Origin: a virus | IMG/VR virus record: IMGVR_UViG_3300025759_000421 | Span: 1 to 31,184 of that record | Direction: 5' to 3' (one strand) | Length of the DNA: 31,184 bases | Shown here: in pieces, positions 24,758-31,184 of the stretch | Layout: every line of letters begins with the position of its first letter | Position numbering within the stretch: position 1 is the stretch's first letter | Made by a program: the position numbers and the translations under genes | The notes under the pieces: generated by a model | What the model saw: the letters and a program-made list of their open reading frames with translations, nothing else | Told to the model about the DNA's origin: nothing | The model's database searches: none

Positions 24758-26682
24758 ATCTCACAGCTATTACCTACACAGGCTAACTCCTGACTGGCTA
24801 CCGTGTAGTCTTCTTGTTCAAACTCAGCTAGTTCCATCCAGTCTACAGAAGGCATAACATCAAGTAGCTCTTGATAGATTCCTTCGGGTACTTCTTGATA
24901 CGGAGCCTGAGCGTACTCGTGTTCACTGTACGGCAGGAATGACATGCCTGACATCATATTGAAATTCTCATAGACCCAGGCACCCACTTCCATCCACTCG
25001 TTTTCACGGACATTCACGGTAATACTCGCTTTATGTTCGCACCAGTTCTGTTGGTAAAGCAGGCAGAGCTCCATCATTTCTATCGCAGTGTAGTCGTCAC
25101 GGAGAACCGCCTCGTCGCTACTCTTCACAGGAAATGAGAAGACGGTGGTATGGTCTGGCTTCGTTACATCCGGCTCATTAGGAAAGCCCTTCTCCTTCAT
25201 GAACTTACACATTGAATCGTTCTGGTCCATGCGTACTGTCCTGATATAGTATTTGCTATGCCTTGGGTGGATGCCCGATGCAGAGTTGACAAGCTGACTG
25301 ACAGTCCCACTCGGTTTGATACATGTGATTGCAGCACTGGGCTTGATACCGATCTGTTCTGCCATTTGTCTGTTGGACTCAACCGCTACCTGCTTCCACT
25401 CCTGAAGCTTTTCCTGTAGCTCGACTGACGGTGTACCAGTGAAAAGATTGTCACAGATACCAGTCAGACTCACGCCAAGCAACCGCTCGTCTTCGCAATT
25501 ATTTTTCCAGTCATCAGACAGGTACTTAAAATTGGTCAACGTAGATTGAAAGGTGCCGAGGACACTAGCCAGGGAAACCTTCCTTCTAAGATCCTTCAAT
25601 CCATCTTCAGGCCTGATCACAACCTCGGACAGGTTGCAGAACTCGCGATGCTTCAGGATTATCTCACTGCATGGGTTGGTGCCATAGTCGTCAACAGATA
25701 CACGCCGACCTTCTAGGGTGCGGTCAACATGCTCTTTGGCTACCTTGGTCGAGAACATTCCACGCTCACCAGACTTAGACTCATAGAGCGATGTCCACTC
25801 TTTCATGAAGGTCCCCATGTCTGGGATCTCATGGTAGTTTGCGGAGTTGTTTGCCAGGGCACGATGCACGTTACTGTTCCACCACTGGCCCGACTTTGCG
25901 GTTCGCATCTGGTCGTCACCCAAGTCACTCAACGAGATCAAAGCACTCCGCCTGACTCCGCCAACGACCACAACCTCGGCGGTCTTGCACACAATATCGT
26001 GGCACTCCAGGGAGCTAAGTTTCCTGCCGACCGCTTTTTGAAATGTCATCACCGTGAATCTGAACAACTGATCAAGAGGTCCAGGCCCACTAGCACGACC
26101 ACCAAATGTTTTGAGTATGGCTCCCGCAGGTCTGATCTGATCCAGGTTCCAACTTGGCTCCAGGCCCGAGTAAAGCAGGGCAATGAGCTCACGGAATGCC
26201 TTGGCCCATCCTAGTTTACTGTCGTCTACATTGATTACACTGTCAGTCTTGTAGATTTTCTTTGGGATAACAGGTAGCTTCTCAACGTGCTTACTCTCCA
26301 CACTAAACCCCACACCAGTCCCATTCATCAAGACATAAAGGATCTCATCAAACGATTGTGGTGTACACACATGAGTGTACGAACAGTTATACCCTGCAAC
26401 ATTTTCTTTTTTCAGGGCAGGTCCCGCAGTCATTAGACACCTCATGCTAGGCATGATCTCCTGGTTGAGAACAGCAGACCTTAATTCTTTCCGCAACTCA
26501 GGCGGGATCTCCCAGTTATGCTGAGCCTTTAGATGCTCATCGAAGAAATCAAAGTACCTGTCTACAGTCTCTGTCCAGGTCTCTCTTCTCTTAGCCTCAT
26601 AGTTCCAACGGCTGTACCGGGACAGATGTATGAAGCTCTGGTATTCTGTAGGCAGCTTTACGTTTTCTTTCTTCTGCGGCAT
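24754..26682 (-). CDS. nrdJ: Class II (B12-dependent) ribonucleoside-triphosphate reductase
   Basis: Reduces NTPs to dNTPs with adenosylcobalamin, supplying precursors for phage DNA synthesis in the host cytoplasm. The monomeric Lactobacillus leichmannii-type enzyme is indicated by residue spacing: C100 in GYNCS, the thiyl-radical C338 and E340 in TNPCSE, C349 in FCNLSE (11 residues after C338, as for C408 and C419 in L. leichmannii), and the C-terminal redox pair C635 and C640 (CVGNSC, same CX4C spacing as C731/C736). GTGVGFSVE and IKPSGTVSQL are further family motifs. At 642 aa it is about 100 residues shorter than the L. leichmannii enzyme. CAGGAG lies upstream of the ATG. The first 86 bases overlap the 81-aa gene and the stop overlaps the 45-aa peptide start. 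Activity depends on host cobalamin. Confidence 0.93.
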   Translation of the reverse strand: MPQKKENVKLPTEYQSFIHLSRYSRWNYEAKRRETWTETVDRYFDFFDEHLKAQHNWEIPPELRKELRSAVLNQEIMPSMRCLMTAGPALKKENVAGYNCSYTHVCTPQSFDEILYVLMNGTGVGFSVESKHVEKLPVIPKKIYKTDSVINVDDSKLGWAKAFRELIALLYSGLEPSWNLDQIRPAGAILKTFGGRASGPGPLDQLFRFTVMTFQKAVGRKLSSLECHDIVCKTAEVVVVGGVRRSALISLSDLGDDQMRTAKSGQWWNSNVHRALANNSANYHEIPDMGTFMKEWTSLYESKSGERGMFSTKVAKEHVDRTLEGRRVSVDDYGTNPCSEIILKHREFCNLSEVVIRPEDGLKDLRRKVSLASVLGTFQSTLTNFKYLSDDWKNNCEDERLLGVSLTGICDNLFTGTPSVELQEKLQEWKQVAVESNRQMAEQIGIKPSAAITCIKPSGTVSQLVNSASGIHPRHSKYYIRTVRMDQNDSMCKFMKEKGFPNEPDVTKPDHTTVFSFPVKSSDEAVLRDDYTAIEMMELCLLYQQNWCEHKASITVNVRENEWMEVGAWVYENFNMMSGMSFLPYSEHEYAQAPYQEVPEGIYQELLDVMPSVDWMELAEFEQEDYTVASQELACVGNSCEI

Positions 26683-26842
26683 CGTACTTCTCCTGTATTG
26701 AGTTTAGTTGTTTTTGTATTTGACTGAGATGCTCCACCGACATTCCTTTCGGAATCGGCTTCGACGTTAAAATAAAATCAATTGCATCATCAAGTGCATC
26801 CACCTGATGAATATCAATTAACCGTATTCGGATGTTGGACAC
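26597..26842 (-). CDS. 81-aa helical protein overlapping both neighbours
   Basis: Unrecognised. It starts with GTG inside the end of the primase gene (29-nt overlap) and ends 86 nt inside the reductase gene. AAAGGAG lies four bases before the GTG, a near-perfect ribosome binding site like the one before the SSB-type gene, and this is the main evidence that it is translated. The product has a mixed N-terminus (IRIRLIDIHQVDALDDAIDF) and a charged helix (EHLSQIQKQLNSIQEKYDAA, then EERKRKAA). The last ~28 residues are overprinted on the reductase N-terminus and are probably less constrained. It may be a small accessory factor of replication or nucleotide metabolism; no function can be assigned. 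Confidence 0.6.
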   Translation of the reverse strand: MSNIRIRLIDIHQVDALDDAIDFILTSKPIPKGMSVEHLSQIQKQLNSIQEKYDAAEERKRKAAYRIPELHTSVPVQPLEL

Positions 26843-29186
26843 TTGTCTCCTTTAGCGTTGAAGTTAAAAAGACTTCCGATCCTTTTGTAACCTTGCCCTC
26901 GGTCTTGGTAACCACAAGAACTCCCGATTCCTCAAGGCTCTCCAGGATATAATTGTACTCCTTGACACCCCCATCAAGGACCCTGCTCACGAGTAGACTC
27001 TGCCGTGGTATCTTGCCCTGTCTATTGGCAATATACTCGACAACCCTACGTTGTTTGGTTTGATGATCAGACTCACCCAGTTCCCGGTTGAACAAGAACC
27101 GAGTACATTGTTCAGCATAAAGGCACATGCTGACACCAGACATGATAGCCGCTTCGCTGAGAAGTGAAGTATTTGAATCTATCAAGAATTGAGATAACAA
27201 TCCAACCTTTATAACGCCCGGACTCCATCGCTTGACAAAAGGGTCTAGGACCTTCTGTTCCTTGATAGATTCTGACTGCAACCGCTTGAAGAGTGAGTCG
27301 TGGTAGTGGGTAAAAGCCCTCTCCGCTTCCGGTGAAAACTCGTACTCCAACGGCACGGTCATCTCATCAAGCTGATGGTATATCTCGCTGAGAAGATAGT
27401 ATGAATTCAGATCCTGGATCTTGGTCTGTATCTTCGGGAGCGCAGGTGGTATCACATCCTTGGGTGGTGGCCTGAACAACAGGAACCTAGCCAGGAACCC
27501 AGATCCCGCGTCGTCTTTGCCGATCATCCCCTGCAAAAACTCCACGGTTGATACCCCAGATATACAAACATGAGGTCGATAGATTATCTTTGACCCCTTA
27601 CCTCTTGTCACATCCTCAAAGTATTCCGGGACATCATATAGCTCGGTAATATGCTGCCGAAATCCTTTGTTGTGACTGGTGTCGAGCCCTGCCAACCATG
27701 CACCGAACTCAGACAGCAACCAAACACCACCACCCGTTGACTCTAGCCGGTCTATGCAGGCTTCCCAGGATGCTTTCCCTGGCATAATCCTGCGCTGACT
27801 ATTGATACGATCAATGAATTCTATCTTCTCGAGGATCTCAGGATCGTCATCAGCATACGCATCACCATCCTGCATGATCTTCAGTTCAGAACGAGCGTCT
27901 GAAATTTGTGTAAGCAGGGTGCCCTCTCGCTCTCGCAGTCTCTGCGCCCCAACATTCAATGCGGTAGTCTTGTAGCTACCAGACTCACTGATTGATAGAC
28001 ACCAGAGATTACCGTAGAGAGGAACAAAATAGGTGGGAGTTGTGACAGTCAGGTTCAAGCCTGCCTGGGCACCAAGGGCGGTCAATGCTGTCGCACCGAT
28101 AATGATCCCGCTTGCCTCAGTCAGTCTGCTTGTGTCCTGGATGTATTCGCGCAGTATGGGTGGGAGATGAGAGTCGTCAAACTCATCTGGCTCCTCGGCC
28201 TTTAGGATGCTCTTGCACAACTGCTCCAGTTCACCAGGCCTTGGTCCTGGGATCTCAGTCCTCTGTCTCTCCTTCAATGCGGTGGACCGACTGGCAAACA
28301 ACTGGTACACCTTGACTGGTGGAGAGAGCGCAGAACATATTGACTCGATAGAGCAACCTGCATGACAGGTCATGAGAATCTTGCCACCCTCCATGGCCAG
28401 ACTGAGCGACGATCTTCTGTCATCATGAGCGGGACAAATAGCATTGTATTCCTCTCCGCTTTTACTGACAGACCTCAGCCCTGAGATGATCCCATTAAAC
28501 GTATCATGCAGGTCATTGGTTTCTACCTGTGGTGGCCTGTCGAAGTCTATCTTGTTCTTCTCAAGCTCTTCCCACCAACCATCTACTTCATCGGGTTCAT
28601 AGTCAGAAGAGAAACCCTCGAGCGCACTGAACATCTCTGAAGAAAGACCATCCTTGTCTATCCCGAGCTTGACCCTCTTCTCAATAACATCCGACAGGTC
28701 GGCACCATGCTTCACATCCTCTTCCAGGAACGTGGTGTAAAGCTTCTTAGAATCCAGTATCTTTACATGCGTGGTGCCGTGGAGATTCTTAGCCATCTCT
28801 TCAGCAAACTCACGCCCAGGCTCGTCGTAGTCCGGCACAACCCAGACCTTCTTGAACCCACTAAAATATTTTTGGATGAAGTCAGGCTGCCTCTTGAGCA
28901 GAGGCTTCAAGGCCTTAGCACCACCAGCTATACATGTGGCAGGCAGGCCAACCTTGGTGATGAGATTGTCAACGTCCTTCTCCCCTTCGACGAAGATAAC
29001 CGCAGGCTTGTCATGAATTAAATCTAGTCGATAGGGAACCTGTTGAACACCATCCCAGTTCCATATATCCTCGCCATTCGTACCCTTCCTCAGTCTCCTG
29101 AACTCTTTGCCCGGGAATCTGATGACTTGGTAGAGGCTCCTGCCGTTAGCGTCTTTGTATTCGTAGACCGCTTCTGAACCTTGCAT
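26814..29186 (-). CDS. Primase-helicase: TOPRIM, zinc finger, DUF3987
   Basis: Replicative primase/helicase-type protein of 790 aa. Residues 1-60 are the pre-TOPRIM region (YEYKDANGRSLYQVIRFPGK). Residues 62-130 are TOPRIM, with the acidic motif VEGEKD (67-70 region) and DYDEPG (119-124). Residues about 225-290 are a CHC2-type zinc finger: CPAHDDRRSSLSL (C251, H254) and CHAGC (C274, C278). Residues about 335-700 are a DUF3987-like ATPase, with Walker-A-like ISESGSYKTT (K406). In most such proteins the zinc finger comes first; here it follows TOPRIM. The C-terminal ~80 residues look like a small winged-helix domain. GGGGGT lies six bases before the ATG. The first 97 bases overlap rusA and the last 29 overlap the 81-aa gene. 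It likely primes and unwinds at the phage fork, with the SSB-type protein as partner. Confidence 0.85.
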   Translation of the reverse strand: MQGSEAVYEYKDANGRSLYQVIRFPGKEFRRLRKGTNGEDIWNWDGVQQVPYRLDLIHDKPAVIFVEGEKDVDNLITKVGLPATCIAGGAKALKPLLKRQPDFIQKYFSGFKKVWVVPDYDEPGREFAEEMAKNLHGTTHVKILDSKKLYTTFLEEDVKHGADLSDVIEKRVKLGIDKDGLSSEMFSALEGFSSDYEPDEVDGWWEELEKNKIDFDRPPQVETNDLHDTFNGIISGLRSVSKSGEEYNAICPAHDDRRSSLSLAMEGGKILMTCHAGCSIESICSALSPPVKVYQLFASRSTALKERQRTEIPGPRPGELEQLCKSILKAEEPDEFDDSHLPPILREYIQDTSRLTEASGIIIGATALTALGAQAGLNLTVTTPTYFVPLYGNLWCLSISESGSYKTTALNVGAQRLREREGTLLTQISDARSELKIMQDGDAYADDDPEILEKIEFIDRINSQRRIMPGKASWEACIDRLESTGGGVWLLSEFGAWLAGLDTSHNKGFRQHITELYDVPEYFEDVTRGKGSKIIYRPHVCISGVSTVEFLQGMIGKDDAGSGFLARFLLFRPPPKDVIPPALPKIQTKIQDLNSYYLLSEIYHQLDEMTVPLEYEFSPEAERAFTHYHDSLFKRLQSESIKEQKVLDPFVKRWSPGVIKVGLLSQFLIDSNTSLLSEAAIMSGVSMCLYAEQCTRFLFNRELGESDHQTKQRRVVEYIANRQGKIPRQSLLVSRVLDGGVKEYNYILESLEESGVLVVTKTEGKVTKGSEVFLTSTLKETSVQHPNTVN

Positions 29187-29545
29187 TCTTTACCCCCAAT
29201 CTTTTCAATTATTACGTTAGCATATCCTTGTTTTCCAGGATCAATTCCTCTTCTGACTGCCCTAACATCATCGACTTGAAAGTCGTCACTGTACACAAAA
29301 CCTTGTAGGGCATCGAGAATGGGTTTGATTCTGTTATCAACGTCAAATTTACGCCGTGTTTTAGCGTGTAATAGAATTGTGATCCGTATTTTGTCTTCAT
29401 CTTGAAACACCAATCCAGGTTCGGGAAACAGCCGCTTGACCGCCTCCCGAAATAATCTAGTCTCCTTAGTAACGTAGGTCCACCCCCGCCAGTCAGACCG
29501 CCACTGAGAGTTGAGACTCGGTGGCCACGGGAGTTTGATCCTCAC
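29090..29545 (-). CDS. rusA: RusA-type Holliday junction resolvase
   Basis: Endonuclease of the RusA family that cuts four-way junctions during phage recombination and before packaging. LPWPPSLNSQWR (residues 5-16) is the family N-terminal strand. The catalytic region is KFDVDNRIKPILDALQGF, then VYSDDFQVDD: D68 and D70 correspond to D70 and D72 of E. coli RusA, K74 to its lysine, and D87 or D88 to D91. The core ends near residue 118. The remaining ~32 residues are a Ser/Thr/Lys-rich tail read entirely from DNA that also encodes the primase N-terminus. The start is GTG with no strong Shine-Dalgarno sequence, and the first 53 bases overlap the nuclease gene, so translation is probably coupled. 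Confidence 0.88.
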   Translation of the reverse strand: MRIKLPWPPSLNSQWRSDWRGWTYVTKETRLFREAVKRLFPEPGLVFQDEDKIRITILLHAKTRRKFDVDNRIKPILDALQGFVYSDDFQVDDVRAVRRGIDPGKQGYANVIIEKIGGKECKVQKRSTNTKTLTAGASTKSSDSRAKSSGD

Positions 29546-30050
29546 CTGTGAGCCATGATGGTTCTATATAATTATGAAAAGGAAGACTCTTACAAACCTC
29601 TGGGTTGATGGACAAGTACAACGAGCCGTTCTCCCATATCCTGGGGTCATCAAACAAAGCTACCTGATCATCCCACACCACGGCCAAAGTATTGAACTCG
29701 TTCTTGGTCCGGGAAAAATTTGCTTTGTTACGCTCATAGCTACTAGGCTTATACTTGTAGTTGACTGTTCCACCACCACCAGAGTTGCCACTGAGAAAGG
29801 TGACTATAATGCAGTCCTGACGGAAACCATCTGGTCCACGCTTGTCAATCTTTCTCCTGGCTTTCTTAACCTGAATAAGTCTAACATCATCGTCTCGGAT
29901 CGCAACTAAATCTTGGACTGGTTGCTGACCCCAGGCCGGAATAAAGGTGCTGTATCCGTACTTCGCAAACTCAACCTCGACTCTGCGTTCACAGACAGCA
30001 CCCTTCCAACTGTTAGCGTTATTAGAATGGGATGTCGTCTGACTTTCCAT
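29493..30050 (-). CDS. PD-(D/E)XK nuclease, Hjc/VRR-like
   Basis: Probable DNA nuclease with a restriction-endonuclease fold, 185 aa from the chosen ATG. The signature is E21 or E25 (CERRVEVEFAKYGY), D47 in QDLVAI and Q60-V61-K62 in RLIQVKKARRK. This resembles archaeal Hjc-like resolvases and VRR-type phage nucleases. A Gly-rich loop (SGNSGGGG) and a basic stretch follow. The frame is open for 34 further codons upstream, to 30152, but that stretch lies inside the SSB-type gene, has no domain character and is probably not used. With ATG at 30050 the overlap falls to 29 nt. No clear ribosome binding site is present. It sits between the SSB-type gene and rusA, so recombination, repair or end processing is its likely role. 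Confidence 0.7.
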   Translation of the reverse strand: MESQTTSHSNNANSWKGAVCERRVEVEFAKYGYSTFIPAWGQQPVQDLVAIRDDDVRLIQVKKARRKIDKRGPDGFRQDCIIVTFLSGNSGGGGTVNYKYKPSSYERNKANFSRTKNEFNTLAVVWDDQVALFDDPRIWENGSLYLSINPEVCKSLPFHNYIEPSWLTGEDQTPVATESQLSVAV

Positions 30051-30519
30051 CCGTATCACTAGCAGGTTGTGCTGACTTAGCTTGACCCATTGGTACAACG
30101 TCCAAGATTTCGTTGTAGCCACGAGCGTTAGGACCGTACTCGACGGTGACAAACTTCCCGGCTATGTCGTGGAAGTCTTTCATCTGGGTAATGCCCAGAG
30201 CCTTGGCAATCTTTGCCACCTTGGACCGACTCACTCCATCGCGTTTCTTACCATCGACGGAATCCTGGTTGTTAAGCCAGAGATAAAGGGTGATCCAGTC
30301 CCCTTCATACTCACCATCGAGTATCTCGAGAGGCAGCATCTGCTGTTTGAACCCCTTCTTGTCTGGATAGACGTTAGGGCGGATCAACTGCACCTGGACA
30401 TCGTATGTCCCTGGTGGAATCTTCCTCTTTTCCCGGGTTGGAGCAGGGCTCGTTGCCTCTTCCTCGACGTTGTCGATAACAAAAGAGGTATTATGTTCCT
30501 GTACTATTTCCTGCATCAT
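30022..30519 (-). CDS. Phage single-stranded DNA-binding protein (DUF669-like)
   Basis: Likely ssDNA-binding protein of 165 aa. The body (KIPPGTYDVQVQLIRPNVYP, then LPLEILDGEYEGDWITLYLWL and VTVEYGPNARGYNEILDVVP) is a beta-rich OB-like domain of the DUF669 type seen in phage replication modules. The last five residues are DDIPF, preceded by a Gly/Ser/Asp-rich linker. This is the acidic tail through which bacterial SSB recruits host replication and repair proteins, so this protein may dock to the same partners. AAAGGAG lies five bases before the first of two ATGs, and the start overlaps the ATPase stop (ATGA). It sits between a RecA-like ATPase and a nuclease, as expected of a recombination module. 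Confidence 0.8.
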   Translation of the reverse strand: MMQEIVQEHNTSFVIDNVEEEATSPAPTREKRKIPPGTYDVQVQLIRPNVYPDKKGFKQQMLPLEILDGEYEGDWITLYLWLNNQDSVDGKKRDGVSRSKVAKIAKALGITQMKDFHDIAGKFVTVEYGPNARGYNEILDVVPMGQAKSAQPASDTDGKSDDIPF

Positions 30520-31184
30520 TCAGTCTCCTTTGTGGCAGGTTTCTTGGATTGGACACGAGACTCCTGCACCAGGCGGAAGTACGTCTCCAGGTCAGCCGGA
30601 CGAATTTCCGACGGTAAACTATAGCGGTTCTTACACTCCACACCCATAGTGGCTGAAGTGTACAAGACACGGTCGTCAGTCTTGACTCCACGCTTGTCTT
30701 GCTTGCCGAAGTCCCCAGTCCTCGTCACCACCTTGGTGAAAGGAGCCAAGAATAATACTGAGTCAGCCCACTCTTGAAGGTCGGCAGACACATTCTTGTT
30801 TAACTTCAGCGAGTTAGAATCGTATGGCTCCAGATGGGGCTTGTCGATCCTGACAATCTTGGAGTGGCAGACAATGATGGGCGTGATACCCTTGTCCTCG
30901 GACAACTTAGTTATGGCTGACCACAACTGCCACATCCGACCACGAAGGTACGACGTACCCTTGCCGTATCCACCACCGACGGTCTCCAGAATCCACTCCT
31001 TATGCTCATGGCACACGGACGAAATCGCGAGACGCTCCACGGCATCAGCAGCATCTATCACAAGATACTTTCGGTCGTGTTTCTCGGTGTACAATTTCCT
31101 GAGAAAATTAACTATCGAGTCAAAGCTCTCAGCATTATGTTTGTGCGGTTCCTTCTCCGTATTACTCGGCTCCACAGGAATAGC
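30516..31184 (-). CDS. RecA-like/AAA_24 phage ATPase (5' end missing)
   Basis: C-terminal ~222 residues of a phage ATPase of the AAA_24/Sak4 type, a RecA-like recombinase or annealing helper. Visible motifs: KYLVIDAADAVERL (Walker B-like, beginning about 40 residues into the visible part), a GGGYGKGTSYLRGRMWQLW segment, and PIIVCHSKIVRIDKP, the strand with a sensor His typical of the family; later DLQEWADSVLFLAPF. The Walker A loop should lie before the visible part. The frame is open to the window edge with three further codons before a GTG at 31175, so the true start is outside and that GTG is probably internal. The stop overlaps the SSB-type start (ATGA), an arrangement common in phage recombination operons. 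Confidence 0.8.
   Translation of the reverse strand, partial: AIPVEPSNTEKEPHKHNAESFDSIVNFLRKLYTEKHDRKYLVIDAADAVERLAISSVCHEHKEWILETVGGGYGKGTSYLRGRMWQLWSAITKLSEDKGITPIIVCHSKIVRIDKPHLEPYDSNSLKLNKNVSADLQEWADSVLFLAPFTKVVTRTGDFGKQDKRGVKTDDRVLYTSATMGVECKNRYSLPSEIRPADLETYFRLVQESRVQSKKPATKETE

Noticed and set aside
25729-26214. 161-codon open frame on the plus strand
   Set aside because: It lies entirely antisense to the class II reductase, has no domain pattern and no ribosome binding site; a codon-bias shadow.
30051-30152. N-terminal extension of the PD-(D/E)XK nuclease
   Set aside because: The 34 extra codons lie inside the SSB-type gene, show no domain character and lack a ribosome binding site; the ATG at 30050 is preferred.

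Overview
The window looks like about 31 kb of a tailed-phage genome, most likely a short-tailed (podovirus-like) phage of a marine bacterium. This rests on a nozzle-like tail protein, a set of large internal-virion-type proteins, a lysozyme domain inside a virion-type protein, an M15 endolysin-type peptidase, and accessory genes often carried by marine phages (Hsp20, a 2-oxoglutarate/Fe(II) oxygenase, a B12-dependent ribonucleotide reductase). I saw no integrase, transposase, tRNA or CRISPR array. The host cannot be named from the sequence.

Two gene blocks converge near 23.9-24.1 kb. The plus-strand block (1-23439) holds late genes: a small basic protein, an M15 peptidase, a tail-collar fibre, an 866-aa nozzle-like protein, a 56-aa coiled-coil protein, a 257-aa protein made of three copies of a beta module, then four consecutive putative internal/ejection proteins of 501, 299, 1069 and 4092 aa. 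Most junctions are TAATG or ATGA overlaps, suggesting one translationally coupled operon. Directly after it a near-consensus sigma70 promoter drives hsp20. The convergence zone (23926-24123) holds a duplicated hsp20 3' end and several stem-loops.

The minus-strand block (31184 to 24124, read right to left) is the replication and nucleotide module: a RecA-like/AAA_24 ATPase (cut by the window edge), an SSB-type protein ending in DDIPF, a PD-(D/E)XK nuclease, a RusA resolvase, a TOPRIM/zinc-finger/DUF3987 primase-helicase with unusual domain order, an 81-aa protein, a class II ribonucleoside-triphosphate reductase, a 45-aa membrane peptide and an AT-rich 2OG-Fe(II) oxygenase. Every junction except the last overlaps, some by 50-97 nt.

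The most striking observation is that the four consecutive putative ejection proteins, 5961 residues in all, contain no cysteine, while the flanking tail, lysis and replication proteins do. With a membrane-active-looking segment, a lysozyme-like domain and two zinc-peptidase-like motifs in the 4092-aa protein, this suggests a set of proteins built to pass unfolded through the tail and act in the host envelope or cytoplasm. That function is inference; the cysteine count and the motifs are read directly.
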